Assembly: GCF_007570825.1 (NCBI RefSeq)
Contig: NZ_SUNB01000001.1
Span: forward strand, 1,488,001-1,552,000
DNA from: Pleionea sediminis
Lineage (GTDB): Bacteria > Pseudomonadota > Gammaproteobacteria > Enterobacterales > Kangiellaceae
Direction of reading: 5' to 3'
Length of the DNA: 64,000 bases
Position 1 is the stretch's first letter; each line of letters opens with the position of its first letter. The notes below the pieces were generated by a model. It saw only the letters and a program-made list of their open reading frames with translations. It was not told where the DNA came from and did no database searches. This document shows positions 9,107 through 21,385 of this stretch, piece after piece. The position numbers and the translations under genes were made by a program.

Positions 9107-10578
9107 TATGACTCCAAAATGTTGAGTTCATCCCATAAAGTATCGACCCTTTGTTTAACGTCATCGCTCATGGCAATCACTTCTCCCCATTCGCGATCGG
9201 TTTCTCCAGGCCATTTATTTGTCGCATCGATGCCCATTTTCGACCCTAAACCAGAAACAGGTGATGCAAAATCCAGATAGTCGATGGGTGTGTTTTCAAT
9301 CATGGTCGTGTCACGAGCTGGATCAACGCGCGTCGTGAGCGCCCAAATAACATCTTGCCAATCTCTCGCATTAACATCATCGTCAGTAACCAATACAAAC
9401 TTGGTGTACATAAACTGGCGCAAGAACGACCAAACACCGAGCATAACTCGTTTAGCGTGACCAGGATATTGCTTTTTCATGGTTACCACAGCCATACGAT
9501 AGGAACACCCTTCAGGTGGTAAGTAGAAATCAACTATCTCGGGAAACTGACGTTTAAGAATAGGCACAAAAACCTCATTCAAAGCCACTCCTAAAATCGC
9601 AGGCTCATCCGGTGGGCGTCCCGTGTAAGTGCTGTGGTAAATAGGCTTTTGCCGCATCGTAATGCGCTCGATAGTAAAAACTGGAAACTCATCCACTTCA
9701 TTGTAATATCCGGTATGATCACCAAAAGGACCCTCTGGAGCCATTTCATCGGGATGAATCACGCCCTCCAAAACAATTTCAGCGCTCGCAGGCACCTGTA
9801 GTTCGTTGCCAATAGATTTAACAAGTTCCGTTTTTTTGCCACGTAACAATCCAGCGAAAGCGTACTCACTCAAGTTATCAGGTATTGGAGTAACTGCGCC
9901 TAATATCGTCGCAGGATCTGCTCCCAAAGCAACCGAAACGGGGAAAGGCTTACCAGGATTCTTTAATTTCCATTCATGAAAATCTAATGCGCCACCACGA
10001 TGTGATAACCAACGCATGATGACTTTATTTTTAGCAATAACTTGCTGCCGATAAATCCCAAGGTTTTGACGAGACTTTTCCGGCCCTTGAGTAATCACGA
10101 GGCCCCATGTTATTAAAGGTGCCGCGTCACCTGGCCAGCAAGTTTGAATCGGTAATTTCGATAGATCGACTGCATCACCTTCCAAAACTTGCTCTTGGCA
10201 CGGAGCCTTCTTAACGACTTTCGGCCCCATATTTAAAACTTGCTTAAAAATAGGCAGCTGCGACCAAGCTTCTTTTATTCCTTTAGGAGGCTCTGGCTGT
10301 TTTAGAAATGCCAGTAATTCACCAATTTCTCTAAGCGCAGAAATGTCATTATGTCCCATTCCCATGGCAACACGTTTGGTCGTTCCAAACAAATTTGCCA
10401 AAACTGGAATGTCAGAGCCCTTTGGATTTTCAAATAGCAACGCAGGACCACCAGCTCGTAAAGTGCGATCGGCAATCTCAGTCATTTCCAAATTGGGATC
10501 TATCGGATGAGTAATTCTTTTAAGCTCTCCCTGAGCTTCGAGCTGATCAATAAAATCCCTTAAGTCTCGATATTTCAT
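9106..10578 (-). CDS. ubiD: 4-hydroxy-3-polyprenylbenzoate decarboxylase UbiD
   Basis: Decarboxylase of ubiquinone biosynthesis that uses prenylated FMN and a divalent metal. The 490-residue protein opens [22 protein letters not shown] and carries the family blocks [28 protein letters not shown] (about 215-235) and [14 protein letters not shown] (about 280-295), where active-site residues and metal ligands lie. E. coli UbiD is 497 residues and nearly colinear. It is second in rho-ubiD-fre, 66 bp after rho, with a strong inverted repeat in the gap, and overlaps fre by one base. Confidence 0.96.
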   Translation of the reverse strand: MKYRDLRDFIDQLEAQGELKRITHPIDPNLEMTEIADRTLRAGGPALLFENPKGSDIPVLANLFGTTKRVAMGMGHNDISALREIGELLAFLKQPEPPKGIKEAWSQLPIFKQVLNMGPKVVKKAPCQEQVLEGDAVDLSKLPIQTCWPGDAAPLITWGLVITQGPEKSRQNLGIYRQQVIAKNKVIMRWLSHRGGALDFHEWKLKNPGKPFPVSVALGADPATILGAVTPIPDNLSEYAFAGLLRGKKTELVKSIGNELQVPASAEIVLEGVIHPDEMAPEGPFGDHTGYYNEVDEFPVFTIERITMRQKPIYHSTYTGRPPDEPAILGVALNEVFVPILKRQFPEIVDFYLPPEGCSYRMAVVTMKKQYPGHAKRVMLGVWSFLRQFMYTKFVLVTDDDVNARDWQDVIWALTTRVDPARDTTMIENTPIDYLDFASPVSGLGSKMGIDATNKWPGETDREWGEVIAMSDDVKQRVDTLWDELNILES

Positions 10579-10591
10579 AAAATTCCGTACT

Positions 10592-10629
10592 GCGAAAGTT
10601 AGCGTTGATAATTATACGCTAACTTTCGC
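10592..10629 (-). terminator. 14-bp perfect inverted repeat between rho and ubiD
   Basis: GCGAAAGTTAGCGT at 10592-10605 is the exact reverse complement of 10616-10629, with a 10-base AT-rich loop. On the transcribed (minus) strand it starts 15 bp after the rho stop and ends 13 bp before the ubiD ATG. There is no T-run after it, so it is not a textbook intrinsic terminator. It may be a partial terminator, an RNA-processing or stabilising element between rho and ubiD, or a transcript-end hairpin. Confidence 0.6.
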
Positions 10630-10644
10630 CTATCAGAAGTGAGT

Positions 10645-11901
10645 TTAGCGTTTCATCGATTCAAAGAATTCGTCGTTCGTTTTGGTCAACGCCAACTTAT
10701 CGACAAGGAACTCCATTGCTTCGATTTCCTGCATAGGATGGACAATCTTTCGTAATATCCACATCTTTTGCAGTTCATCTGGCGACGTTAATAGATCTTC
10801 TTTACGAGTACCAGAGCGATTAATATTGATGGCAGGAAATACGCGCTTTTCGGCAATCTTACGATCTAAGTGCAATTCCATATTACCGGTACCTTTAAAT
10901 TCTTCGTAGATAACCTCATCCATTTTCGAGCCAGTATCAATCAACGCGGTTGCGATAATTGTTAAGCTGCCACCTTCTTCGATATTCCGTGCTGCACCAA
11001 AAAATCGTTTAGGGCGCTGCAAAGCATTTGCATCAACACCACCAGTTAACACTTTTCCTGACGAAGGAATTACTGTGTTGTAAGCTCTCGCTAAACGAGT
11101 GATAGAATCGAGCAATATCACAACGTCTTTCTTGTGTTCTACCAGTCGCTTTGCTTTCTCAATAACCATTTCAGCAACTTGAACATGTCGGCTTGCTGGC
11201 TCATCGAAAGTTGAAGCAACAACTTCGCCTCTCACAGAACGTTGCATTTCGGTTACTTCTTCCGGGCGTTCATCAATCAACAAGACAATCAGCGTACAAT
11301 CAGGGTTATTCCCTGTTATTGATTGCGCAATATTCTGCATCATCATTGTTTTACCGGCTTTAGGCGGCGATACCACTAAGGCTCTTTGACCTTTACCGAT
11401 TGGTGCAGCTAAATCGATTACACGCGCGGTAATATCTTCACTACTTCCGTTACCACGCTCCATACGCATTCTTTCATCAGGATGCAGTGGCGTTAAGTTT
11501 TCGAAAAGAATCTTGTTCCGGGCATTTTCCGGACTATCAAAATTTATTTCTCTAACCTTAAGCAGCGCAAAATAACGTTCGCCGTCTTTTGGCGGACGAA
11601 TTTTTCCAGAAATCGTATCACCCGTTCGCAGACTAAAACGACGTATTTGACTGGGTGAAACGTAAATATCATCAGGCCCCGCTAAGTACGAAGAGTCGGC
11701 ACTTCTTAAGAAGCCGAAACCATCAGGCAAGATTTCTAAAACACCATCGCCAAAAATATCTTCTCCTGACTTAGCATGAGCTTTCAGAATAGCGAATATA
11801 ATGTCTTGTTTACGATTACGGGCAATGTTGTCAACGCCCATGGTGGATGCGAGCTCTGTCAGCTCCGTAGCAGATTTTTGTTTTAGTTCCGTTAGATTCA
11901 T
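10645..11901 (-). CDS. rho: Transcription termination factor Rho
   Basis: Hexameric RNA-dependent ATPase/translocase that ends transcription at rut sites. The 418 residues match E. coli (419). In order: N-terminal helical bundle ([22 protein letters not shown]); cold-shock-like primary RNA-binding domain ([29 protein letters not shown], about 60-88); P-loop [14 protein letters not shown] near 178-190; Walker [17 protein letters not shown] near 260; and the secondary RNA-binding Q/R-loop region. The 234-bp leader between trxA and rho has no open frame of note. Rho leaders are often autoregulated, but no specific element was recognised here. Confidence 0.98.
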   Translation of the reverse strand: MNLTELKQKSATELTELASTMGVDNIARNRKQDIIFAILKAHAKSGEDIFGDGVLEILPDGFGFLRSADSSYLAGPDDIYVSPSQIRRFSLRTGDTISGKIRPPKDGERYFALLKVREINFDSPENARNKILFENLTPLHPDERMRMERGNGSSEDITARVIDLAAPIGKGQRALVVSPPKAGKTMMMQNIAQSITGNNPDCTLIVLLIDERPEEVTEMQRSVRGEVVASTFDEPASRHVQVAEMVIEKAKRLVEHKKDVVILLDSITRLARAYNTVIPSSGKVLTGGVDANALQRPKRFFGAARNIEEGGSLTIIATALIDTGSKMDEVIYEEFKGTGNMELHLDRKIAEKRVFPAININRSGTRKEDLLTSPDELQKMWILRKIVHPMQEIEAMEFLVDKLALTKTNDEFFESMKR

Positions 11902-12096
11902 GGCTGGATTTTTTATGAGTGATTACAGTTTAAGTAGATTGATGTTCACATACAGAAAACATTCGATAACTCTGATAAAAGTTAAATCGCTTTAGGTGAA
12001 AATGCTTTTGCCTGAAAATTATTTTTGCTTGGGAGGCCCCACAGGAAAGCTAATCAGAAAGTTAGCATTAAAAATGTGCGCTGTAAAGACTTATAA

Positions 12097-12128
12097 TTCG
12101 TTGGTGGCAATTCCTTGCCACCAACGAA
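12097..12128 (-). terminator. Stem-loop after trxA
   Basis: TTCGTTGGTGGCAA (12097-12110) pairs perfectly with 12115-12128, a 14-bp stem. On the minus strand the loop is GGAA, a stable GNRA tetraloop. It lies 7 bp past the trxA stop. The following sequence (TTATAAG) is only weakly T-rich, so termination may be partial and allow read-through into rho. Confidence 0.75.
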
Positions 12129-12135
12129 GCTAAAC

Positions 12136-12462
12136 TTAGATATTTGAATCTAAAAACGCGACCAACTGGGACTTATTAACGGCTCCAACTTGCGTTGCTT
12201 CTGCCGAACCGTTCTTAAAAAGCATCAACGTTGGTATTCCACGAATACCATATTTTGGAGGCGTTGCGCTGTTTTCATCAATATTCAATTTGGCAACTTT
12301 AACTTTGCCGTCATACTCAGCTGCAATCTCATCAAGGATCGGCGCAATCATTTTACAGGGACCGCACCACTCTGCCCAATAATCAACCAACACTGGTAAA
12401 TCCGATTGAAGTACTTCTGATTCAAAACTATCGTCACTTAATTGGACAATCTTGTCGCTCAT
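12136..12462 (-). CDS. trxA: Thioredoxin TrxA
   Basis: Cytoplasmic dithiol-disulfide oxidoreductase that reduces ribonucleotide reductase, PAPS reductase and other proteins. The single thioredoxin fold has the canonical active site WCGPC (Cys33 and Cys36), the cis-proline motif GIPTL near 75 and the buried Asp27. Length 108 equals E. coli (109). The Shine-Dalgarno AGGAGA precedes the ATG. The trxA-rho order with divergent rhlB is the standard gammaproteobacterial arrangement. Confidence 0.97.
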   Translation of the reverse strand: MSDKIVQLSDDSFESEVLQSDLPVLVDYWAEWCGPCKMIAPILDEIAAEYDGKVKVAKLNIDENSATPPKYGIRGIPTLMLFKNGSAEATQVGAVNKSQLVAFLDSNI

Positions 12463-12743
12463 TAGCGGATATCTCCTATGAAAATTATCAACTGATTGTT
12501 ACGGCCAATCAAAGAGCCGTTGAATAACCCTATTTAGGGCTCAGTTTGGCAAATTTCAAGTCATATATCAAAACAATCGGTTTCCAAACGAGGTTTTCCC
12601 CATTAAACTGGGCGCATAGTAGTCAAAAACCCTTTTATAAACAATCTTGCATTTACCCTATAACTAATTGATTTATAATTAATTTGCTTGTACTACCAAT
12701 TTAATTAGCGACGGTTAACTGCATAAACTCTGAAGAAATCTGT

Positions 12744-13994
12744 ATGGCAAAACACCTCACCGATATACCTTTCGCAAGCCTCGGCCTAGATCCTCGTCTC
12801 GTTAAAGCCCTCAACTCAATGAATTTTGAATATTGCACACCTATTCAATCTTTGAGCCTTCCACTCGCTCTCGAGGGTCAAGATGTTGCCGGACAAGCTC
12901 AAACAGGCACAGGCAAAACTATAGCTTTTCTATTGGCAACTTTAGATGAAATGCTGACTCTACCCGCAGATCCAAACCGCCTTCAAAATGAACCTCGTGC
13001 CATTATAATGGCGCCAACGAGAGAGTTGGTCGTTCAAATATTTGAAGAAGCAAAACAACTTATTAAATACACAGGCCTCCGCGTCGGAGCGGTTTATGGT
13101 GGGACGGGATACGAAGAGCAAAAAGAGATGCTAATCAATGGTGTTGATATTCTCATTGGCACTACAGGTCGCCTAATCGATTATTTTAAGCAAGGTATTT
13201 ATCGTTTGGACGCTATCGATGTCGTTGTACTCGATGAGGCAGATCGAATGTTTGACCTTGGCTTTATCGCTGATATTCGATATTTATTCCGACGCATGCC
13301 ACCGCCGACAGAACGGTTAAACATGTTATTTTCTGCAACACTGTCGCACCGCGTCAAAGAGCTTGCTTACGAACATATGAATTCGCCGCAACATGTTCAA
13401 ATAGAACCAGAACAGGTTACCGCTAAAAAAGTCCGTGAAGTTTTATTCTATCCAAGTAACCCAGACAAACTTTCATTGCTTTTGGGTTTGCTCAATAAGT
13501 ACAGTCCAGAAAAATCAATGATATTTGTGAACACCAAACGTGATGCAGAAACTATTTTCTCGATGCTACGCGCAAATGATTGGAATGTAGGATTGCTCAC
13601 AGGCGATGTTCCGCAAAAGAAAAGAATGGCTTTGTTGGACCGATTTAAATCTGATTCTATACCTGCTTTAATTGCAACTGATGTTGCAGCACGAGGTTTG
13701 CATATCGACAATGTCACTCATGTCTTCAATTATGACCTCCCTGAAGATCCCGAAGATTATGTTCACAGAATTGGACGAACCGCTCGTGCTGGAGCTGAAG
13801 GAGATGCAATATCCTTTGCCTGCGAAGACAGTGCTTTTTCGTTACCGGGAATTGAACACTATATCGAGCATGAAATTCCTAAAGCAGAAATTAATCCCGA
13901 GCTACTTGCCGAGGTAAAACCATTTCGCAGACAGCGTCCAGGTAATAAAGCTAATCAAAACAGAAAGCGAAAACCGAGTAATCGACCCAAATAA
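12744..13994 (+). CDS. rhlB: DEAD-box RNA helicase RhlB
   Basis: ATP-dependent RNA helicase, the RNA-degradosome helicase that works with RNase E and PNPase in enterobacteria. Motifs in order: Q motif YCTPIQ, motif I AQTGTGKT, Ia PTRELV, Ib [56 protein letters not shown]. The segment [16 protein letters not shown]-like through LFRRMPP and [17 protein letters not shown] is specific to RhlB over other DEAD-box proteins. The C-terminus (about 395-416) is a short Arg/Lys-rich tail for RNA binding. Divergent from trxA-rho and followed directly by ppx, as gppA/ppx follows rhlB in E. coli. Confidence 0.95.
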   Translation: MAKHLTDIPFASLGLDPRLVKALNSMNFEYCTPIQSLSLPLALEGQDVAGQAQTGTGKTIAFLLATLDEMLTLPADPNRLQNEPRAIIMAPTRELVVQIFEEAKQLIKYTGLRVGAVYGGTGYEEQKEMLINGVDILIGTTGRLIDYFKQGIYRLDAIDVVVLDEADRMFDLGFIADIRYLFRRMPPPTERLNMLFSATLSHRVKELAYEHMNSPQHVQIEPEQVTAKKVREVLFYPSNPDKLSLLLGLLNKYSPEKSMIFVNTKRDAETIFSMLRANDWNVGLLTGDVPQKKRMALLDRFKSDSIPALIATDVAARGLHIDNVTHVFNYDLPEDPEDYVHRIGRTARAGAEGDAISFACEDSAFSLPGIEHYIEHEIPKAEINPELLAEVKPFRRQRPGNKANQNRKRKPSNRPK

Positions 13995-15509
13995 GTGAGG
14001 AGTGTGTCAGTGATGCAAGATAAGGAATCTCCGATCGTAGCTGCAGTTGATTTAGGTTCAAATAGCTTTCACTTAACACTAGCAAAAGTACAACATAACA
14101 ATCTTAGTATAATCGGACGACTAAAAGAAAAAGTTCGCCTGGCAGAAGGTCTCGATGAAAGTAATTACTTAACACAAGAAGCACAACAACGAGCGCTCGA
14201 CTGTTTAAAGCAATTTAAACAACGGCTTGAGAACATGCCTCAAACTCAAGTACGAGCGGTAGGAACCTACGCATTACGCAAAGCCAAAAATTCTCGGGAA
14301 TTTATACTAAAAGCACAAGATGCTCTAGGTTACCCAATCGAAATCATCTCTGGAAAAGAGGAGTCACGCTTAATTTATGAGGGCGTAGCTCACTTTCAAC
14401 TTAGTCAGAAAAAACAATTGGTGGTGGATATTGGCGGTGGCAGTACTGAGTTCGCCATTGGCGAAGCTTTCGAGCCAGTACTTACCGACAGTCTTCAGAT
14501 GGGTTGTATCTCATACAGCCAAAAATATTTTAACGATAATAAATTAACAAAAAACAATTTCAAAAAGGCAATCACTGCAGCACGCTTAGAACTCATTACG
14601 ATTCAAGATCTATACCTGCGTGAAGGCTGGGACATCTCTATCGGTACATCAGGAACTATCGAATCAATACAAACCATTTGCGAAAAAAATAATATTAATT
14701 CTCAATCAGTTTCTTTAGATTGTTTAGTGAATCTGAAAGAACAACTGATAACCATGGAGAACTTCGAAAATATAGAACTAGAAGGGCTCGCTGAGAATCG
14801 AAGAGAAATTTTACCCGCAGGCTTAGCCATTCTAATCGCTATTTTTCGAACACTTAAAATTGAAACTATGGAAGTTTCTCCAGCAGCTTTACGAGAAGGT
14901 GTACTTTTTGAAGTAGCGGGTATCGAAAAAGTGTTTGATATTCGAGAAAGGGCAATTAAGGGATTGCTGGATAAACATCATGTTGATCTTGACCAAGCTA
15001 GAAGAGTAAATCAAACTGCACTATCTATTTTGAGTAAGGTTGATAATGCTTGGGATTTAAATAGTGAATATTTTCGACAAATGTTGAGTTGGGCTGCAAA
15101 ATGTCATGAGCTTGGTTTAAACATTAATTTTAGCAAACAGCAAAAGCACGGTCAGTACATTCTTCTAAATACTGATATCAATGGATTCAGTGTTCAACAA
15201 CAACAAATCTTAGCATTATTAGTTCGAAGCTTTAGGCGTAAATTTCCCTTAGGGCATTACGATATAATCGATGATGATCTATTCAAAGAAAAGCTGATTC
15301 GATTGGCTCAGATATTACGCCTGGCAGTATTATTAAATCATCGACGTCGTGATTTTGACGCGCCCAAATTTGATATTTCAGTAAGTGACAACCAATTAAG
15401 CTTAACATTCAAAAAAGATTACTTGGCAGAACACTCACTATTGAATGCCGATTTAGAGCAAGAGCAAGACTATCTTGCTAAAGTAAACTTGGTCTTAAAT
15501 TTTAAGTAA
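13995..15509 (+). CDS. ppx: Exopolyphosphatase, Ppx/GppA family
   Basis: ASKHA-fold phosphatase that releases phosphate from polyphosphate ends and, in GppA members, hydrolyses pppGpp. Motifs: phosphate-1 VDLGSNSFHLTLAKV near 17-31 and phosphate-2 LVVDIGGGSTEFAIG near 143; the C-terminal third is the helical HD-like domain found in the longer Ppx members. The longest frame begins with GTG directly after the rhlB stop. The GAGGAG Shine-Dalgarno at 13997-14002 sits inside that extension, so the ATG at 14013 (or GTG at 14010) is the more likely start, giving about 498 residues. The stop is one base from the ppk1 stop on the other strand. Ppx versus GppA is not settled by sequence alone; the facing ppk1 favours Ppx. 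Confidence 0.85.
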   Translation: MRSVSVMQDKESPIVAAVDLGSNSFHLTLAKVQHNNLSIIGRLKEKVRLAEGLDESNYLTQEAQQRALDCLKQFKQRLENMPQTQVRAVGTYALRKAKNSREFILKAQDALGYPIEIISGKEESRLIYEGVAHFQLSQKKQLVVDIGGGSTEFAIGEAFEPVLTDSLQMGCISYSQKYFNDNKLTKNNFKKAITAARLELITIQDLYLREGWDISIGTSGTIESIQTICEKNNINSQSVSLDCLVNLKEQLITMENFENIELEGLAENRREILPAGLAILIAIFRTLKIETMEVSPAALREGVLFEVAGIEKVFDIRERAIKGLLDKHHVDLDQARRVNQTALSILSKVDNAWDLNSEYFRQMLSWAAKCHELGLNINFSKQQKHGQYILLNTDINGFSVQQQQILALLVRSFRRKFPLGHYDIIDDDLFKEKLIRLAQILRLAVLLNHRRRDFDAPKFDISVSDNQLSLTFKKDYLAEHSLLNADLEQEQDYLAKVNLVLNFK

Positions 15510-15510
15510 C

Positions 15511-17691
15511 TTAGTAATTACTAAGCTTTTCGAGTAATTTACGTTGTACCCTAAATGGTTTAGCGTCTCCTGGAACCATCTTAAAATACCTTCCGTCACT
15601 AGATAATTCCCAGCTTTGAGAGTTATCTTTTAAGTAATAGTCTAAACATTCTTGCCGCACTCTTTTTGCAAGTCTTGGATCGGTTATTGGAAAACAAACT
15701 TCCACTCGGTGGTACAAGTTCCGATCCATCCAGTCGGCGCTTGAGGCAAAAACCATTTCATTACCATCATTTGCAAAACAAAAAACTCTAGAATGCTCTA
15801 AAAATCGGCCAACGATTGATACAACACGAATGTTTTCAGAAATATTCTTAAGGCCAGGTCTCAAACAACAAATACCACGAATAATCAAATCGATTTGAAC
15901 ACCTGCTTGAGAAGCTTCATATAATTTTTCAATTATTTTAGCTTCAGTCAAAGAGTTCATTCTGGCTTTGATATACGCTTTTTTACCTAAGTGCTTATTT
16001 GCTATTTCTTTGTCGATTAACTCAAAAAGTCCGCTTTGCAAAGTAAAAGGGGACTGAAGGATCAACTTCATATCATAAGCTTTGCCCATGCCTGTAAGCT
16101 GCAAAAACACTTTTTGCGCATCTTCACAGAGTTTTTTATTTGCCGTAAAAAGACCTAAATCAGTGTACAACTTTGCAGTATTTGCGTGATAGTTGCCAGT
16201 TCCTAAATGAGCATAATGTCGAAGTTTTTTCTTCTCTCGCCGAGTAACAACACACAGTTTAGCGTGAGTCTTATGGCCAACAACACCATAGACAACTAGG
16301 GCTCCTGCATCTTGTAGTTTATTCGCCAATTCTATATTTGCCTTTTCATCAAAACGAGCTCGCAGCTCAACAACGGCAGTAACCTCTTTGCCAGCACGTG
16401 CGGCATCAATGAGTGCATCAACAACAGGAGAGCTCGAGCCAGTTCGATAAAGCGTTTGCTTAATGGCTAATACATTAGGGTCAGAAGCGGCACTTTTAAT
16501 AAAGTTGATTACAGAGTCAAAGTTTTCGAAAGGGTGATGAACCAAAATATCTTTCTCTTTTAATATTTCAAAAATATTCTCTTCATCAAATTCTTTTGGA
16601 GTTGCTGCTCGAAAAGGACGGAACTTTAGATCAGGCCGATCAACCATATCCGTAAGACTTAATAGTCGATTTAAGTTTACAGGACCATTAACTCGATAAA
16701 GCTCGGCTTCAGTGAGATTACATTTTTGCAATAGAAATGCCGCAATTTTGTCAGGGCAGTTGTCTGCAATTTCCAATCTAACAGACGTGCCAAAATCACG
16801 ACTTTGCAACTCTTGTTTTAATGCATGAGCTAAATCTTCGATATCTTCTTCATCAACAAAAAGATCACTGTCTCTTGTTAAACGAAACTGGTAGCAACCT
16901 TTAACAGTCATTCCGGGAAAAAGTTCTTCAGCATTAGCATGAATAATAGCAGATAGAAAAACAAAGCTTTCACCACTGCCCGATATTTCATCAGGCAACT
17001 GTATAATTCTTGGTAATGACCGTGGCATATGAACGACTGCATAACCACTGTTTCTGCCAAATGCGTCTTTGCCTTCAAGCGCAACGATGAAATGCAAGCT
17101 TTTATTGATTAAACGAGGAAACGGATGCGCCAAATCTAAACCGATGGGACTGATAACAGGTGCAACCTCATCGATAAAATAATTTTTAATCCATTCTGAC
17201 TGACTGTCACTCCATTGAGCTCGCCGCAAAAAGTGGATTCCATTCTCTGATAATTTTGGTAGAAGAACATCATTAAATATCCGATATTGTTCCTCAACCA
17301 TTTCGTGGCAAGTTTTGCTGATTTCACTGAGTACCTGATTTGATGTAAGACCATCTGGACCGCGGCGATCTTCATCATGAATTGCAGTGTGCACATGAGC
17401 CGCAACCCTTACTTCAAAAAACTCATCGAGATTATTGCTAAATATAAAAATAAATTTAATTCGTTCAAGAATAGGTAAATCTTCATCTAGGGCAAGTTGA
17501 AGTACCCGCCAATTAAACTGCAAAAAAGAAAGCTCTCGATTGATATACAGTTCTGGATTTTTAAGGTCGACTTCGGATTTCTTTAAGGGAGGTTCCATCT
17601 CTTCCAAATAACTTGGAAGAGATTTAATTTCCTCTATTGGCTGATTACTCACATCAGAGTTATTCTCTTCTGTTACAGATTCACTGGCCAT
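15511..17691 (-). CDS. ppk1: Polyphosphate kinase Ppk1
   Basis: Reversible synthesis of inorganic polyphosphate from ATP. The 726 residues comprise an N-terminal domain (ELSFLQFNWRVLQLALDED near 52-70, the PPK signature), a head domain and two phospholipase-D-like catalytic domains. The autophosphorylated-histidine region is KTHAKLCVVTRREKKKLRHYAHLGTGNY, with both conserved His residues present. LYTDLGLFTA and the C-terminal SSADWMDRNLYHRVEVCFPI block are also family-specific. E. coli Ppk is 688; the extra length is an acidic N-terminal extension of about 35 residues. It is the last gene of a minus-strand run and convergent with ppx by one base. Confidence 0.97.
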   Translation of the reverse strand: MASESVTEENNSDVSNQPIEEIKSLPSYLEEMEPPLKKSEVDLKNPELYINRELSFLQFNWRVLQLALDEDLPILERIKFIFIFSNNLDEFFEVRVAAHVHTAIHDEDRRGPDGLTSNQVLSEISKTCHEMVEEQYRIFNDVLLPKLSENGIHFLRRAQWSDSQSEWIKNYFIDEVAPVISPIGLDLAHPFPRLINKSLHFIVALEGKDAFGRNSGYAVVHMPRSLPRIIQLPDEISGSGESFVFLSAIIHANAEELFPGMTVKGCYQFRLTRDSDLFVDEEDIEDLAHALKQELQSRDFGTSVRLEIADNCPDKIAAFLLQKCNLTEAELYRVNGPVNLNRLLSLTDMVDRPDLKFRPFRAATPKEFDEENIFEILKEKDILVHHPFENFDSVINFIKSAASDPNVLAIKQTLYRTGSSSPVVDALIDAARAGKEVTAVVELRARFDEKANIELANKLQDAGALVVYGVVGHKTHAKLCVVTRREKKKLRHYAHLGTGNYHANTAKLYTDLGLFTANKKLCEDAQKVFLQLTGMGKAYDMKLILQSPFTLQSGLFELIDKEIANKHLGKKAYIKARMNSLTEAKIIEKLYEASQAGVQIDLIIRGICCLRPGLKNISENIRVVSIVGRFLEHSRVFCFANDGNEMVFASSADWMDRNLYHRVEVCFPITDPRLAKRVRQECLDYYLKDNSQSWELSSDGRYFKMVPGDAKPFRVQRKLLEKLSNY

Positions 17692-17710
17692 AATTTTCTT
17701 GGTTTACTCT

Positions 17711-18721
<1,011 letters not shown>

Positions 18722-18770
18722 TTATTCCTTAACAGCCTGCGCTTATTCTTTATATTTGAAGGAAGTATGA

Positions 18771-19706
<936 letters not shown>

Positions 19707-19717
19707 TCATGGTTGAA

Positions 19718-20278
19718 TTATTCGCGAATAATCGCACCCGTTTGCATATCAATAATTCTAGAGGGTTTTGAATTTTCCGGTGTTTCTCCGGGAACAACCC
19801 AGTCTACTTCATGATAAAACTGTCTGATACAGTCCCATCGAGAACTTGCTGGATCTTTCCCGGATCGGTTCGCGCTGGTAGAAATAATCGCTCCAACACT
19901 ATTGCAAAGTTGTTGGCAGAAAGGATCTTGAGTTAGCCTGACAGCAATGGTTGCTCGGCCGCCAGTCACCCAGGAAGGAACTCTTTCATGCGCTCTCATT
20001 ATCCAAGTTGTCGGACGTGGCTGACTTGTTAGCTTTTGAATATTTTCTGAAGACAAAGTGGAAGTTAGTAACCTCAACTGATTGATTTCACTAGCAATAA
20101 TAATAAAGCCTTTTTCAGGCGCACGTTGTTTAACTGCTAAAATTCGGTCAACTGCAGTTTGGCAAAAGGGATCACAACCTAACCCCCAAACTGTTTCTGT
20201 CGGGTAGGCAATTACGCCTCCAGCTCGCACCCAATGTGATGCGTGTTGAATACGCCAAAGGGGTTTACTGGAGACCAT
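19718..20278 (-). CDS. tsaC: Threonylcarbamoyl-AMP synthase TsaC (YrdC)
   Basis: Makes threonylcarbamoyl-AMP from threonine, bicarbonate and ATP for t6A37 modification of ANN-decoding tRNAs. It is a single YrdC domain of 186 residues. Visible motifs are GGVIAYPTETVWGLGCDP (about 20-37, nucleotide/threonine pocket), ILAVKQRAPEKGFIII with the KxR-type binding residues (about 48-63), and the closing STSANRSGKDPA (about 139-150). The absence of a C-terminal Sua5 domain makes it TsaC. Only 6 bp separates it from purE upstream. Confidence 0.94.
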   Translation of the reverse strand: MVSSKPLWRIQHASHWVRAGGVIAYPTETVWGLGCDPFCQTAVDRILAVKQRAPEKGFIIIASEINQLRLLTSTLSSENIQKLTSQPRPTTWIMRAHERVPSWVTGGRATIAVRLTQDPFCQQLCNSVGAIISTSANRSGKDPASSRWDCIRQFYHEVDWVVPGETPENSKPSRIIDMQTGAIIRE

Positions 20279-20284
20279 AGAATA

Positions 20285-20791
20285 TTAGGCGTTGAGTTTT
20301 GCTTGAAGGTCTTTGTCTTTTTGAATAACCGCTTGAGCATTAGCTTCGCGGTCTTCACGCACAGTTTTATCAATTGTATTATCCGATAACGCCATAATTT
20401 GCGCGGCAAGATAAGCAGCGTTTTTCGCACCAGCTTTACCAATAGCAACCGTCGCGACAGGAACGCCACCAGGCATCTGCACAGTTGATAAAAGAGCATC
20501 TTCACCCTGTAAGGGCCCACCATCCATCGGCACACCAATAACAGGTCTGGTAGTGATTCCCGCCACTGCGCCGGCTAAATGCGCTGCTAAACCGGCCGCA
20601 CAGATGAAAATCTGACAGCCTCTAGATTCAGCATCTTTCACATATTCATGCGTCGCGGCTGGAGTTCTATGTGCCGAAGTGATTTTCATTTCTACGCTGA
20701 TACCCAACTTTTTCAAAGTATCGTACGTCGACTGCATAACGGGAAGGTCTGAATCAGAACCCATGAGAATTGCAACAAATTTGTCAGACAT
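20285..20791 (-). CDS. purE: N5-carboxyaminoimidazole ribonucleotide mutase PurE (class I)
   Basis: Converts N5-CAIR to CAIR in purine synthesis. The 168-residue protein starts with [10 protein letters not shown] (about 10-19). It has the catalytic-histidine motif SAHRTPA near 40, the [14 protein letters not shown] segment near 70-85 and [29 protein letters not shown], all class-I features. Class I PurE needs N5-CAIR made by PurK, whose gene normally follows purE; here tsaC follows instead, so purK must be elsewhere or absent. Confidence 0.96.
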   Translation of the reverse strand: MSDKFVAILMGSDSDLPVMQSTYDTLKKLGISVEMKITSAHRTPAATHEYVKDAESRGCQIFICAAGLAAHLAGAVAGITTRPVIGVPMDGGPLQGEDALLSTVQMPGGVPVATVAIGKAGAKNAAYLAAQIMALSDNTIDKTVREDREANAQAVIQKDKDLQAKLNA

Positions 20792-20867
20792 GGTTAACCC
20801 TAATTTTCGATTGGCTGTTGTTTAGTGTGCGCAGATTTTAGCAAACACACACCTCAACTGGTAAATA

Positions 20868-21341
20868 TTAATGAATATGATGGTCAATATTTTCAAACCA
20901 GGCGCAAGCGCTTTCCTGACCAGGTAAATTAAACAGCACCATCATAGATATCCATTTTACTTGCTCAATATCAACGTCTTTCATCTCAAGAGCCATAATA
21001 CGTTCGATAACAAGCTCACGGGTCATCGAATCAAGAACGCCTAATGACTCGAGATGATATAAAAATCCTCGCGCCGAAACTGAAAAAACATCCATTTCCT
21101 CATCGGAAAATACACGGGTTGAGATTTGTTGCGTTTGCGTGTTTGGAGTCTGATGCTCGGAGTTCTCTCGAAGATCACTCAATTCATCGATCCAGCTAAG
21201 AGCTGAATCAATTTCTAGATCGGAAAAACCAACTTCTGTTAGTTCCGGTGCCAGTTTATTTGCCTCATCAATAACGACAAATTCCTGATCTTGAAAGCGT
21301 TCAAAAATATACATCAGGACGTCTAAAACGTCGTTCTTCAT
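20868..21341 (-). CDS. smg: Smg family protein (DUF494)
   Basis: Small acidic protein of the Smg/DUF494 family, whose biochemical role is unknown. The 157 residues begin MKNDVLDVLMYIFERFQDQE, like E. coli Smg (MFDVLMYLFETYIH...). They include the conserved EVGFSDLEIDSALSWIDEL and a C-terminal VDIEQVKWISMMVLFNLPG block. Position directly after dprA is the conserved context that gives the gene its name (suppressor-of-smf neighbourhood). No catalytic motif is visible. Confidence 0.92.
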   Translation of the reverse strand: MKNDVLDVLMYIFERFQDQEFVVIDEANKLAPELTEVGFSDLEIDSALSWIDELSDLRENSEHQTPNTQTQQISTRVFSDEEMDVFSVSARGFLYHLESLGVLDSMTRELVIERIMALEMKDVDIEQVKWISMMVLFNLPGQESACAWFENIDHHIH

Positions 21342-21385
21342 GGATTCCCCTAATTCTAGCTACACATGATAGCCAGTAGTCTTGG

